64,000 nucleotides of DNA from Tupaia tana (lineage: Eukaryota; Chordata; Mammalia; Scandentia; Tupaiidae), in contig JAKSZU010000005.1 of assembly GCA_026018925.1 (NCBI GenBank), forward strand, positions 81,953,398 through 82,017,397, in the 5' to 3' direction. This document shows positions 22,621 through 34,856 of the stretch, piece by piece. A program made the translations under genes and the position numbers. The first letter of the stretch is position 1, and each line of letters opens with the position of its first letter. The notes beneath the pieces are model-generated. The model worked only from the letters and a program-made list of their open reading frames with translations. It was not told where the DNA came from and did not search any database.

Positions 22621-22959
22621 CACCAACTCTAAGGCCATAATTTAATATAAATAGTACCTAAGTCAGGTACAGTGATAGGTAGGGTCTATTCATCCTGAGA
22701 CAAAATTCTTCTGAAACTGTGAATCTGTGAAAACAGATTAAATATAATCCTTTCAGAAAACAATAATGCATCAGGTAACGATGGAGATACATTTTGAGAA
22801 AAATGTCATTAAGCACTGTTATTGTCATGCAAACATAATAGAGTGTACTTACCCCAACCTCGTGGCATAGCTTGCCACACACCTAGGCTGTATACAGTAA
22901 CATTGCCGTTTATTTTCACTATCAGGTATTATGTTCTATACACAGCGTATGTGCTGTAT

Positions 22960-22964
22960 TTTTT

Positions 22965-22999
<35 letters not shown>

Positions 23000-23258
23000 T
23001 TTTTGGAGAGGTTTTCGCTATAGGGCTCATGTGCTCACCAGAAAGACAGAGAGAGACAGAGACAGAAAGCGAGAAATCACCCTCCCAAGGGAGGGGGATG
23101 GCCATGCCGCAATCCCTTCTCCTCCATTCTCCTTTCAGGATCTTAGGCATGCACGCACATGTGCCCAGTGTGAGTTTAAGCCACTGGGTCCGGGAATCGA
23201 GCTTCAATTGACTAGATGAGAGTCCAGCAACATAGCCATTATGCCAATTGCTGGTCCC
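22960..23258 (-). repeat. tRNA-derived SINE with (TTTA)n tail
   Basis: (TTTA)n at 22,965-23,001, then GGAGAGGTTTTCGCTATAGGG, CTCCATTCTCCTTTCAGG, ending GCCAATTGCTGGTCCC. Confidence 0.94.
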
Positions 23259-23442
23259 ATGTGGTATAATTTTAAACAGTGGCAGCATAATAGTTTTCTT
23301 TATAACAGCATCACTACAGACACATGAGGGATGAGTGTGTTGTGATATTACAACTACAACATCATTAGACAATAGAAATTGTTCTGCTCCATTATCTTAT
23401 AGTATCACCATTTTATATGTAGTTTATGGCTGATAAAATCAT

Positions 23443-23561
23443 TCTTTTTTTTTTTTCCACTTTGTTACAGGACACAAGTGTTCGTTAGAGACAGAGATAG
23501 AGAGAAGAGGAAAGTAAGAAATCCACCAGTAATATAATCTCTATGCCATCTGCTGGCCCCA
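23443..23561 (-). repeat. tRNA-derived SINE with internal deletion
   Basis: T-run, GACACAAGTGTTCG, GAGAGAAGAGGAAAGTAAGAA, then directly CTATGCCATCTGCTGGCCCC. The body and most of the head are missing. Confidence 0.75.
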
Positions 23562-23762
23562 GTCACTCATAAGTTTTATCATTCACACACAAAAAAGCTA
23601 GAACACATAAAACACAATGCAACAAAATAACTTGCCTCTTTATAACGAGGCTTGTCTTTCCTCTAGTGGCCAATAACATGTTCCTCACTTCTATCTCAGG
23701 CTTCACCAGAAGCCCTGTTAGCATCCATATTTCTACCAGTTGCTCTTCAAAAAAACCTAGTT

Positions 23763-24015
23763 TTTTTCTTTTACCTTTTTTTATGCTATGAGCCATGCAC
23801 ACTCACCAGAGAAGCAGAGACAGAGAGACAGAAAGTGAGAAATTGCCACTGGAGGAATGGCCACACTGCAATCGTTTCTCCTCCCTACTCTTGGGATTTG
23901 GGGCATGTACACACATGTGCCCAGCAAGAGTATTAAGCCACCGGGTCTGAGACTCAAACCATGATCAACTACATGGGAATTCAGCGACATAACCATTACA
24001 CCATCTGCTGCTCCC
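23763..24015 (-). repeat. tRNA-derived SINE
   Basis: CTATGAGCCATGCACACTCACC, GAAAGTGAGAAATTGCC, CCACCGGGTCTGAGACTC, ending CCATCTGCTGCTCCC. Confidence 0.92.
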
Positions 24016-24034
24016 AAGCTAGGCTGCTACTGCT

Positions 24035-24036
<2 letters not shown>

Positions 24037-24068
<32 letters not shown>

Positions 24069-24365
24069 AGAGGTTTTCGCTATAGGGCACGTGCGTTTGC
24101 CAGACAGAGAGAGACGGAAACAGAGAGACAGAGAAACAGAAAGCGAGAAATCACCCCCCGGGGGGATGGCCACGCCGCAATTGAGAAATCACCCCCCAGG
24201 GAGGATGGCCACGCCGCAATCCCTTCTCCTCCATTCTCCTCTTGGAATCTTGGGCACACACGCACATGCAACTGGCGTGAGTTTTAAGCCACCGGGTCCG
24301 GACGCAAACCGCGGTCGACTACGTGGGAGTCCAGTGACATAGCCATTACGCTAACTGCTGGTCCC
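24037..24365 (-). repeat. tRNA-derived SINE with 38-bp internal duplication
   Basis: A 31-T start, GAGAGGTTTTCGCTATAGGG, then GAGAAATCACCCCCC...GCCGCAATT occurs twice in a row (24,145-24,182 and 24,183-24,220). It ends GCTAACTGCTGGTCCC. Flanks carry related sequence (GCTAGGCTGCT / CCTAGGTTGCT), a probable target duplication. Confidence 0.93.
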
Positions 24366-24656
24366 GCAACCTAGGTTGCTTCTAATGTGCGTTTTTCAAA
24401 ATTCTTCCATGCTCTACCCATTAACCAGTTCTAAAGCCCCTTTCGATTTTAGGTATTTGCTATAGCAGCATCTTACTTTCTCATACCAAAATGAGTATTG
24501 GTCATAATTCTCCGGAGAAACAGAACAGACAGAATATGCGTATTGTTATATAGAGAAATATGTCTTAGGTAATTATATCACACAGTTGTGGGGACTTGGC
24601 AAGCTCAAAATCTATAGGATAAAATGTCAGTCTGGAGGACACCAGCAAGTGATGCT

Positions 24657-24657
<1 letters not shown>

Positions 24658-24717
<60 letters not shown>

Positions 24718-24724
24718 TGAGAGG
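24658..24724 (-). repeat. 59-base poly-T tract with a possible SINE stub
   Basis: The T run is 24,658-24,716. It is followed by GTGAGAGG, similar to the GAGAGG that begins the reversed SINE 3' end, but no further SINE sequence. It may be an extremely 5'-truncated insertion. Confidence 0.55.
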
Positions 24725-24840
24725 TAGGCAGAATTCTTTCTTCTGAGGAGTTTTCTTTACTCAGATGATAAGGTAATCTGCTTTAAACAAAGTCTATCCA
24801 CTGATTTAAGTGTTAATCTCATATAAAAAAACTATTCATA

Positions 24841-25076
24841 GGGGCCAGCTGATGGCAGAGCAGTTACATTGTTGGACTTTTGCATGACTGATTGTGGTGA
24901 CTAGAAATCATGCTGGGTGTGAGGTGCATGTGTACCCATGATTCTAGGAGGAGAATGGATAAGGGATTGTGGCATGGCCATCACCCCTGGGGGGTGATTT
25001 CTCATCTTCCCTCTCAATGTCTCTGGCTCTCTCTGCTGAGTGCACACACCCTAAGGCAAAAACCTTTTAAAAATAA
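24841..25076 (+). repeat. tRNA-derived SINE
   Basis: GGGGCCAGCTGATGGCAG start, missing part of the B-box region (GATTGTGGTGACTAG), body CCATCACCCCTGGGGGGTG, end ACCCTAAGGCAAAAACC. Confidence 0.9.
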
Positions 25077-25236
25077 ATTCTTCACAGAAATATCTAGAAT
25101 AATGTATCTGGATGTCATCACCCAGTCAAGTAGACACGTGATACTAGCCATTGCATTTTCTGTGGTGGTTTTCTATTGACTCTGTTAATCATTCTCCCAA
25201 TACTCAATATAATAATCAGCCTTAAAATTTCAGTCA

Positions 25237-25480
25237 TGTGGCTAGCAGATGGTAGGTGGTTAAGGCACTAGATTCCATATGGCTAACTCAATGGTTTGTG
25301 TTCTGGATTTAGTGGTTTGAAAAACATGCCAAGCGCATGTGCATGTACGCCCGTAATTCTAAAGGGAGAATGGAGCAGAAGGGATTAGAGTGTGGCCATT
25401 CATCCTCTGAATTGATATCTCACTTCCCCTACCTACCCTGTTGAGAGTGCATAAATCTAAAAAGAAAAAAACAAACACTT
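25237..25480 (+). repeat. tRNA-derived SINE
   Basis: GTGGCTAGCAGATGGTAGG, GGTTAAGGCACTAGATTCC, body CCAAGCGCATGTGCATGTACG. Flanks TTTCAGTCATG and ACTTCAGTCATT form a target duplication. Confidence 0.88.
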
Positions 25481-27716
25481 CAGTCATTAACTAATAATTA
25501 AATAAGCATTTGAAAATAAAGCATGTTTTCAAACAAAAAGACTCACACACAATCTTTTGAAAAGACAAAATGTCTGAAATGAAGGAAAAAGACTCACTCT
25601 AATGATATAATTTATTAATTAATCATGGTGAAAGGTTTTTAAATCAAACTTAGAATCTTGACCAAAAAAACATAATCTCTAATTTATTTTTTACTCCTCT
25701 AAACTCTATATCAATGAAATAGAAGAGGATTTATTTAGATATGGTAAATCATTAATTAAAAAATTGCTCTTTCTGAATTGGCTGAATAAACCATATATGT
25801 CTCTACTACACTGTTACTTTTTAAAAATATTCATTTGTAACAATAGGGAGCATAGATTCTATACAAAAATGAAAAGTTGTCTGTTGATGATAATGTATAT
25901 GGTAATATCATTGTTTTGACTAATGTGCACTGTATTCATGCTGGGAAAAACCATGTTGTACACGGTAAAGAGGTGCAATGATTAAATGTAAAAATAAGAA
26001 ATAAAAAAATGCTCATTTGTGTTCATCTCCTACTTGATTACTATCATTTCTTTTCATTATGCTATCATTTTAAAATTCATTTTAGCTTTTAAAATAATTA
26101 CTTTGACTTTTGTTACTTATATGGCTAAAAATGCTTTTTATTATTTTGTGTTGATATGATGATAACAATAGTCAGGGTGTTTAATGCACTTTTCTAACTT
26201 GTCCCTCATTATTCTTGATGTGTTCTCTGATACCTGATGAAAGCAAAATAACTTCAAAAGCACTTAGCCATGTATATAACTATGCTAAAAGCATTATTAA
26301 ACTTTTGAAATCCATAGTTACAACTTTAGGATGAAAAAATGATCAACCCTATGATCAGTACTCAGATACTTATAAATGGCAACCTACCACAAGTCTACTT
26401 TATCCTGGAAAACAATTTGCATGCATAAGCAAGTTGTATGTTCACATATTTATTAAAACTAGTTAATAAGCAAGTGCCTCTGGAGGAAAATATATGTATT
26501 TATGTGGCACACACAATCTATATTTTTCTTAAATGTAATAAATCATTCTATACTTTTCAACTGCTTATATTTTTTTCTCTGTAAATTGTACTTAATTTGT
26601 CAAATTGTGGTTTTAATGTCATATTTGTCATTGGTTTAATACTATCTTCTGCAAAATGTATACCTACTGATCATCAGATTCCCTGGACTTGTCAGAAGTT
26701 TAGATTGGAGGAGTTACTGTAATAAGCCAAAAGGCAATAAAATAATTCATGACACTATTGGTAGCTGTAAGGAGTGTAACTTTGAGGTTCATCTTTTATA
26801 AATACTTAAAAAGCAGCATTGAGAGGTGTTCTTTGAAGTAAAGATAAGCATACCTCTCTTATTATTATCTTTTTCAGTGCTATTTTGTTTAAGGCACTAT
26901 GCCAGCACACCGTATATACTTTCTCTTTTTTCCTATTTATTATTTTTCTGAGAGAAAATATTGTTGCTAAAGCTTGCCATAATGAAAGTATTGAGTTATC
27001 CGAAAATCATGACATATTTTTGCATAGAAAAATGCAGAAAAATACATCAGAGCTTTTCTGATCACCCAATATTTTGGGGACAGTTACTGGGAAGTTTTAG
27101 TGCTAAGAGCCATAAAACTAATTTTGTATTTATGTTCAAAAAAAAAAAAAAAAAAAAACAGGATTTACAATGTTGGAACTAAGCTCTGTAATTATGTAGC
27201 TACTTGACTGAAAGCACCCAACTTCCTGCCCATGCAAACACACAACACAAAAAAGCTCTTATGTGTTTGTTTTCATTGATCATAATATGACTTAGGAGGC
27301 AAATAATGTGTGTCTGAATCTAAAGTATGCTCCTTTCTTATAAGTGAACTGGAATAAACCAACTTAGTTTCTCTATTATCCTGTTCTTTAGATGTAATAA
27401 TGTTCATATCCATGAGTTTAGAATTTATAAGAATAAAATTTTAAATATTTAGCTTAAGGATAAATAACACCTGGTGAAGGGAAAAACACAATAAGAAATC
27501 ATTTGCTCTCTTAATTTCAAAAGGTGTCGCTAAAAGTAAGTAAAATAAATAAATTAATGAAAAAAGTGATCCAAATAATTCAATTCAGTTGAATTATGAA
27601 TTATTTATGACAACTATGTTGTTGTTATAAATTTAGGATACAGTGAAGATTGATGACATGCTATTTATATAACAAGAGCAAAACAGTTTTGTTATTTTTA
27701 CTTATTTTTAAATAAT
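25481..27716. other. AT-rich DNA; one L1 3'-tail-like fragment at 25,885-26,015
   Basis: 25,885-26,015 ('gtctgttgatgataatg', 'tgtattcatgctggg', 'gcaatgattaaatg') matches the L1 3' tail at 42,450-42,600. A 22-A tract at about 27,138-27,159 could be an old retroposon tail, but I cannot identify a body upstream. Nothing else is recognisable. Confidence 0.5.
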
Positions 27717-27869
27717 TATTAATTTCATTTATTATTGTTATTTTTAAATTTGGCTACAAAGAGACAGAGAGAAGAAATTTGAAAAAACAATCCCCCAAGT
27801 CCAGAACTTTTACCACAGTTGGCCAAATGAGAGTCCAGCACTCTAACCAACATGCAACCTGATGGTCCC
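27717..27869 (-). repeat. tRNA-derived SINE, short subfamily, diverged
   Basis: Reverse reading: GGGGACCATCAGGTTGC, GGACTCTCATTTGGCC, then directly the CT-rich part and AAATTTAAAAATAAC tail. The middle body is absent. Confidence 0.7.
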
Positions 27870-28214
27870 CATTTTCTTATTATTTATGGCACACATTATA
27901 GTTTTTCTCATAATATTACAGTCTATATTTACTTTAGAATAAAAGGGGATTATTTTAGCTGTAGATTTAGAGTTAGATTTTATATTGTGAAATGACCTTT
28001 GGGATTTTCTGAAAGAAAGCAATGTTCTTGGCTTTGAATACTTTGGTAAATAACTAAGTATCTTATTATGTAAATAGCTTAAGATTTTTTTAGGATAAAC
28101 TGTAGATAATTCTGAAGTAATATAGTAACAGGAGAAATACAGACAGTGATATTATTTCAAAATTGCATAATAAATTATACTAATAATTATTATGGTTATG
28201 GGCAAAATGTTCCT

Positions 28215-28490
28215 ATAGAATCTGATTACAATCAGAATTATGCTGTACACATTCTTTTTCATCTACATTATTTCTTCCAATATTGTGTTTTAGAGATTTA
28301 GTCCTGTGGTTGTTAGTAGTAATGATTCGTTCAGTTTCACTGATGAATAGCATTCCACTGTGTAAATACACCACATCTTACTGTTGTTCAAATGTTGACT
28401 GTTTCCAATTGAAGGTACAAACTATTGCTATAAAAAATTGTGTTGATGTTACAGGAGACATTGTTGATTTCAAAGCATATTATTGGAACC
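28215..28490 (-). mobile_element. L1 fragment
   Basis: 'tagcattccactgtgtaaata', 'caccacatcttactg' and 'ttgactgtttccaattg' follow the antisense L1 text 'tagtattccattgtgt...gttgtttccag'. Confidence 0.6.
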
Positions 28491-29133
28491 ACTTCTGAGC
28501 TCACTACAAGCCTTCCCTGCATTCATTGTAAGCCAATGTATTTTTTTTTTCCCAAGACTGAACTGTATTGGGATGACTGACTATGATCTTTAGCCACTCC
28601 TTGGAATACATGTATTTTACTAAAACAATTAAAATTATAATGATGAGGAAAACATCAGAACAGTTTAGAAGTCAAGCAGTAACTATCTTGTGTATAAGGA
28701 GTCTATAGCAGAAGATGCTGCCATTGAATGAATGTGCTCGTTTAGTTCAATAAACATAATAATATTTTGTAATAGCAAAATGCGGTCGTGGTATTATATT
28801 GTTGGAAGCGAAATGAATATAATTACTAAAAAGAGCCACAATGCAAGAAGGACAAGTAGAATATTGACTCTTGTGGAACTTGGAGTAGGACTAATAGAAC
28901 ACAGGTTGCTTAAGTGGCATAGAGAAATAGACAGGAGGACATCATTTATCCAAAATATTCTGAACAGGATCAAGAGCCAGTCAACCTAAAGATAATGATA
29001 ACTGCCACAGTAGATGATCATAAAGCACCAAGAAGTTTCCAAAAAGGATTCAATTTGCACCTAAGTCTTATAAATAGAAAAGGAGGAGTCTGGTTCTCCT
29101 TCAAGAAGAATCGTGTAACACTTACCACAAGTG

Positions 29134-29167
<34 letters not shown>

Positions 29168-29785
29168 AATTTAAAAAATTTTCCCCTGTAATCCTTTCAC
29201 AAAGGAATCAGTAACTATTCAACATTTAGTAGAGTAACAGTAATTTGGTAAAAGAGAGAAGCAATTGCCCAACAAGGGCTGTTGAATACAATGTCTGAAC
29301 TTAAAATGAAATAAAGGGATTGAGAATGCTATCATGTACCCTCCTTACCCATCAGAATGAATTCCAATAGAGTCCTTTCCAAGGCCAGGTGTGTATATGC
29401 AAGGGACATGTAATTTCCCAGATCCATTGCATATATACTCTATGGTTATTTTTCTATCCCTTAATGCATTTGTACAATGTGTCTACCTACTTGATGCCAA
29501 GTTTATATTGAATTTCTTAACTTATGGACTGATGGTCTTTATGGAAGGAAAGCCATGTAGAAGTGCATAAAATTTCCCACAAATCCTGGCCGAGAGAAGA
29601 AATCAGAAACATCTCAGAAGCTTATACTTACCCAAACCGACTGCATATGACTAAGAGTAGGTAAAGGAGGCATTACTGTCTGCTTTATGGTTCAGTCTCT
29701 GGCTAAACTGAATGGTTCTACTCTCAGGAATGGGAAATTCTACATAGTGCCAGGAATGGGAAATTTTACATAAAAACTAATAATA
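28491..29785. other. No gene; (TG)n at 29,136-29,166
   Basis: An 85-codon open frame at 28,732-28,989 has no recognisable domain, and its opening text weakly resembles a degraded L1 3' region. I do not call it a gene. Confidence 0.35.
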
Positions 29786-30000
29786 GGAGCCAGACACTAG
29801 CAGAGCAATCAGACAGAGTGCTTTGTGGTAAGGTTTTTGGTTCAAGTGTGGAGACCTCCTTGAGAATTCTGAGCACACTCTTGCCCTTGGTCCAGTGCTT
29901 GCTGAAGACTATGGGGAGATCATGGCATCAGGACACTGTAGGGGCTGCTCTCCTTGTCTTGCTCTGCCTCTTTCATAAATGAAATAAATAAATAAGCTTA
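29786..30000 (+). repeat. Second SINE group (ends GAAATAAATAAAT)
   Basis: AGGAGCCAGACACTAGCAG head, GGTTCAAGTGTGGAG B-box-like, a non-CT body (GGGGAGATCATGGCATCAGG), then CTCTGCCTCTTTCATAAATG and AAATAAATAAAT. It shares its 3' design with 32,460, 36,228 and 47,134. Confidence 0.65.
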
Positions 30001-30516
30001 AAAACCACTACCAACAAATTGAAAGAATGTTATTGTTAATGGAAAGGGAATAAATGAATAAATAATTCAAAAAGGAGGCACTCTTATTACCTTAATGTCT
30101 TGAGAAAGGCTCTGAAAAAGAGCCCAATATACCAAAACTTTTAAGTGTGTCATGATTTCTTGTCATTGTTTCATTTTGAAGGTTCAGAATACTCTCAATA
30201 GATTTAAGAAGAATTAAACGTGGAATCATCTGTATAATTTATCTCAGTGACAACACTTTATAGTGAACACTCTTATCACTTTGTATTTCAATTTCCATAT
30301 TATGTTTTATATCTATTACAATTGACACTTTTAAAAGTGACATGTGGGAACAGTTCTAGATAAACAAAGTTGGTTAAATAACAGAACCATACAGATTACC
30401 ATGTAACTATTATCCTCCGTATTGACCTATTGACAAAGAAGGTCCAGACTTGATGGACATCATAAATCTGCTAGATGCCTGACTTGTCACAGCATTATGT
30501 GGCAATGCCTATGGGT

Positions 30517-30550
<34 letters not shown>

Positions 30551-31939
30551 GGGGGATATTTGAGTTTAAAAATATCTGACAAAAGAAATATGTGTCAGTT
30601 TCAAGGTCATTTTTGGTTTCAAATATCTATTTTGAATAGCCCTAATATCCACAAATGCTGCATTTTGTCAGGCACGTGCTAAAGTATATTTGGAGTTGAA
30701 TGCTTTCCTATATGACATGATCCTATGGAACTATGTAAAAAGCATACACCTATATATAAAAAAAATTAGAATCTGTAATTAATTGATTTTTTTCCTTATT
30801 TTACAACTCAATTCACAATAGCATTTGGTATATGAATAAAAGTTTTCATTAGCAAAGCAAATAAAATATATAACTGACTTATATTTTAATGATATACATA
30901 TAACCATGATGCAGCCGCAATATAGTGTAATACTAGTGTGATTAGTTATATTAATTTGACTGAGCTCAAACAAACCTGTGAAAATACTGACACTGACGAT
31001 CAACTAAATTTGGAAAGGTAACTAAAACCTTTATAAGATACTCATCCAATAAGAACTCTTTTACCATAGGACGATTTCAACTTACTTAATAAATCAATTG
31101 ATGTATTGAATCAATATGTTTAACATCAAGAAGAAATAAGAGTTAATAAACTTACACATGATTATGAGCACATTTGTACTGAAATGTTTGGTAAATTGAA
31201 ATCCTTTAAAACATTACATCTCTTGTTAATACACATTATTAGTGTTTGGCAGTTACCCTTTGGCATTTTCTGTTTTATAAATGGAGCAAAGCAAATGATT
31301 GTAAATTATTTATAATTAAAAATTCTGGGCCAAGGATCAGAAAGTAGATTATGAAGAAAAAAACTGATTTATAGCTCAGAATATATGCTTGAAAAAATTG
31401 TTAATGGCATCAACATGTAAGAGGTAAACAAATTTATGAGCAACTACAACAGTAAAAATAAACTTTGCAAATACATTTTTAAAAATGAAAAAATGTGCAT
31501 TGTAGTCATATGTAGCTATTTAATTTTATACTAATTAAAGCTAAATTAAAATAAATACCTTATTTTTACTCCCGCAAGCAAAATGTCAAATATTCAATAA
31601 CTCACATGTATCTTGTTGCTACCTTTAGGAGATAAAAGTGAGTTTTCAATGAAATGAGAAACTCCACCAGGATCTCTGGAATGCTTGGGTGTCTGTTTAC
31701 CATTGGACTATGTAAAATTGGTGATACTGTAAAGATATATGTGACTAAATGCAATGTAAAAATTTAAAAATGCAAAAATAAAATAAAAAATAAAATTGGT
31801 GGGATTATTATGTGCTGTTTAAAGACTGAATCTCCTCTGGTTACATTATATATGTGTGTGTGTGTGTGTGTGCGTGTGTGTGTATATATATATATGTATA
31901 TATATAAATATATACATATATATATACATATATATATAA

Positions 31940-31977
<38 letters not shown>
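30001..31977. other. AT-rich DNA with two microsatellites and an L1-tail-like scrap
   Basis: (TG)n at 30,519-30,547. A TG/TA compound microsatellite at 31,846-31,977. 31,715-31,795 resembles an L1 3' tail ('gactaaatgcaatgtaaaaa'). No gene. Confidence 0.5.
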
Positions 31978-31981
<4 letters not shown>

Positions 31982-32215
31982 TTCTTGCTATAGTGCATAT
32001 GTGTTTGCCAGAGAGATAGAGACAGAATGTAAGAAATCAGCCCTCCCCCCCAAGGGAGACAACCAGTCGGAGTCCCTTTCCCGCCATTTTCTTCTCAGGA
32101 CCTTGGGCACACATACACATGCACCCAGCATGAGTTTTAAGCTGCTGGTCTGGGACTTGAATAGCAGTTGACTATGTAAGTCCAGTGATATAACAATTAT
32201 GCCATATGCTGGTCT
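31978..32215 (-). repeat. tRNA-derived SINE
   Basis: TTGCTATAGTGCATATGTGTTTGCC, AATGTAAGAAATCAGCCC, ending GCCATATGCTGGTCTC. It directly abuts the compound microsatellite, which probably grew from its tail. Confidence 0.9.
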
Positions 32216-32329
32216 CTTGTTTTTATGAAGAGTTTTCAATTGCCTTAAACAATTTGTCAACCTGGCTTGATTAAGTAGTAGAGAAGTATAAAAACCCTGG
32301 TCATGACTTCTGCTTTGAATTCACAGAAA

Positions 32330-32705
32330 GCCAGGATTCTTTGTACAGGTTGACGGAACACAGTGGTTCAATTCCGCAAGAGGGCACAGCCCATGTATAA
32401 GTGAGAACCCTGAGAAGGTGGCTAGACTATAACGCAACAGCAAATCATGATGCTCTACAAGACAATACTGCAGGGAAATGTTCTACTTCAAGTCCAGTGA
32501 GCTTCGGACTATCTTCAGGATATGAAGCACACCTGCTCTCAAGCTCTGGGGCTGGCTGAGAGTAGAAGAGTGTCAAGACCATGTTGGTGCTTCTCCTCCT
32601 CTCTGCATCTTTCTCTCTTTCTTCCTCTTTCTCTTTTTCTTTCTCTTTTTCATTCTCTTTCTATCTCTGTCTCTCTCAGTCATTGAAGAAATAAATAAAT
32701 AATCT
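32330..32705 (+). repeat. Second-group SINE sequence with CT-rich segment
   Basis: From about 32,460: 'tcaagtccagtgagcttcgg', CTCAAGCTCTGGGGCTGGCTGAG, a TTTCTC-rich stretch (32,595-32,670), then AGTCATTGAAGAAATAAATAAAT. The 32,330-32,460 part may be a second degraded head. Confidence 0.5.
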
Positions 32706-32845
32706 CAAACTAAAGGTAAAGGAGAGAGAAGCTGGCAAGTAAGATTTCTTTCTGAACCCCAATACTCACCTGCTTTTGTTTCTCTTGTTGCATACAATAT
32801 GTGCTTTTTCTTTTCTTTTTCTTTCTTCTTTTTTTTCTTTCTCCT

Positions 32846-33090
32846 TTTTTTTTTTTTTTGAGAGATATTTTTTAGAGAGAGATTGAGCTCACTGGAGAGA
32901 TGGAGAGAAAAAAACAAGAATTCACTTCCCAGAGAGGGTGGCCATGTTGAAATTCCTTCTCCATTCTCTTCTGAGAATTTTGGGCATGCACACACATGCC
33001 CCCAAATGAGTTTAACCTGCCAGGACCAGAGACCTGTGGACAATCAGGTGGGAATCCAGCGACATAACCATTATGCCATCTGCTGGTCCC
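32846..33090 (-). repeat. tRNA-derived SINE
   Basis: T-run, GAGAGATATTTTTTAGAGAG, CTTCCCAGAGAGGGTGGCC, ending GCCATCTGCTGGTCCC. Confidence 0.9.
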
Positions 33091-33550
33091 AATATATACT
33101 TTCTCTTAAAATAAAAATCTTATATTCTGTAGAATCCTTCCTAATACGTAAATTGAAAAATCTTTGCATCTGTATATTAGGCAATGGAATTATAATAAAT
33201 TACTATTATCAAAGAAAGTTCTTTTTAAATTGTATTTATTTTGTTTGTATTCCCTTTTTTTGTTTATAATGTTTTTTTTTTTTTTTACATTCCATAAAAC
33301 AGTTTGACCTATATTTATTTTTCTAATGTGGAAATAACTTATAAACTAACAACAAAAGCAGAAAGTGTTTTCAGTTTGACAACATGAAGCAATAAGGCTA
33401 GTGATTGACAGAAATGCAAATTGAACCTTTTTTTCTCTTTTTTCATGAAAACAATATAAGTGACTACAGAAACAGGTATGGATTAAATATAAAACATAAT
33501 TCATACATATAATTCTTAGTAGGAAATAACATGCCATGGCATCTTATATA
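33091..33550. other. No recognised feature
   Basis: AT-rich, with a T tract at about 33,271-33,286. Confidence 0.4.
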
Positions 33551-33822
33551 TTTTTTTTAATTATTTAATTTTTGGGGGAGAGGTTTTTGCTATAAGATAC
33601 GTGTGCTCAACAGAAAGACAGAGAGAGACAGACAGAAAGCGAGAAATCACCCCCCAGGGGGGATGGCAATGTCGCAATCCCTTCTCCTCCATTCTCCTCT
33701 TGGGATCTTGGGGACACATGCACACATGCCCAGCATGAGTGTAAGTCACCAGATCCGGGACTCAAACTGCAGTTGACCATATGGGAGTCCAGCAACATAG
33801 CCATTATGCCAACTGCTGGTCC
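33551..33822 (-). repeat. tRNA-derived SINE
   Basis: GGGGGAGAGGTTTTTGCTATAAG, GAGAAATCACCCCCCAGGGG, CCAGATCCGGGACTC, ending GCCAACTGCTGGTCC. Confidence 0.94.
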
Positions 33823-34242
33823 TGATAAATATTATATTTAAAGTTTTAACAACAACATCCAAAATACTTAAAGCAGAAATGTAATATATCTTACCTTTGG
33901 GAAGTATAAAAGATTGGGGATTAGGAAGGAAATGTAATAGTTAATTGAGCAAAGATAAATAATCTATGATGTTGCAAAATTAAGTTTGCTGCCAGTTTCA
34001 TGACACACACTGCCAGAAACAGTAAGTCTCTTATCAGAGATCAGACATTTTCCTTACTCATAGAACAGCTTAGTAGTTCTGATACTCTATTCCCAATTCC
34101 TTATGTGGCAACAGGTACATCTGTCATTCATTATTACTAATAAAAGTAATAGGATTATTCATTATTTTAACTCAGAAAAATCAGTCATCTGTCCATTAAT
34201 TATATCACATATGTAATGAAACTAATGATTCAAGCATGATTT

Positions 34243-34500
34243 CTTTTTTTATTTTTGAGAGGTTTTTGCTATAGGGTGCATGTGCTCACCAGAAAGAGAA
34301 AGACAGAGAGACAGAAAGCGAGAAATCACCTCCCAGGGGGATGGCCATGCTGAAATCCCTTCTCCTCCATTCTCCTCTTGGGTTCTTGGGTACGCATGCA
34401 CATGGCCTGGCATGAGTTTAAGTCACTGGATCCAGGACTCTAACCACAGTCGACTACATGGGAGTGCAGCAACATAGCTATTATGCCAACTGCTGGTCCC
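34243..34500 (-). repeat. tRNA-derived SINE
   Basis: TTGAGAGGTTTTTGCTATAGGG, GAGAAATCACCTCCCAGGGG, ending GCCAACTGCTGGTCCC. Flanks ATGATTTCTTTTT and ATGATTTTTTTTA suggest the target duplication. Confidence 0.93.
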
Positions 34501-34856
34501 TGAAGGATGATTTTTTTTAATGACTCTTTCATGTTGTATGAGGCTAAATTAAATAAAATCTCAGATTAGGAAGTTTACACATAGATATTTCATACTTCAT
34601 GTTTCTAACTGAAGGCCCTCTGTACATTCTACCTGGTCATACAGTTTGTTGACATCCAGTAAGAATACTTTATTACAAGGCCACAGTTTTATAACATAAA
34701 AGCAGTAAGTTTACAAGAGGACATTTAGCTAGTTAAATCAGTTTCAGAATTCTTCTGAATAGTGCATACATTTTTGGCTTTCCGAAGTTTATTCCCGTGA
34801 ATTTTAATTATTCAAAAATTTCAGCTACCAAAAGAGACAAAAGGATTGCAAGAAGC

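Larger units (their letters stand above)
24490..25155 (+). mobile_element. Old mammalian interspersed repeat (L1M-type), split by later insertions
   Basis: 'tctccggagaaacagaacag', 'cacacagttgtggggact', 'ggtaatctgctttaaacaaa', 'tttaagtgttaatctcat' and, after a SINE, 'cccagtcaagtagacac' appear in the order of a familiar ancient repeat. It is interrupted by a 59-T tract (24,658-24,716) and a SINE (24,841-25,076). Confidence 0.7.

Noticed and set aside
24080-24271. Many 60-140-codon open frames with recurring text such as 'RGEWRRRDCG', 'PRSQEENGGEG' and 'FSLSVSLSLS'
   Set aside because: These are translations of the SINE body and its CT-rich end on either strand. They recur wherever a SINE lies and are not genes.
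28732-28989. 85-codon open frame as a possible small gene
   Set aside because: No domain, no promoter or splice context, and the text weakly resembles a degraded LINE end.
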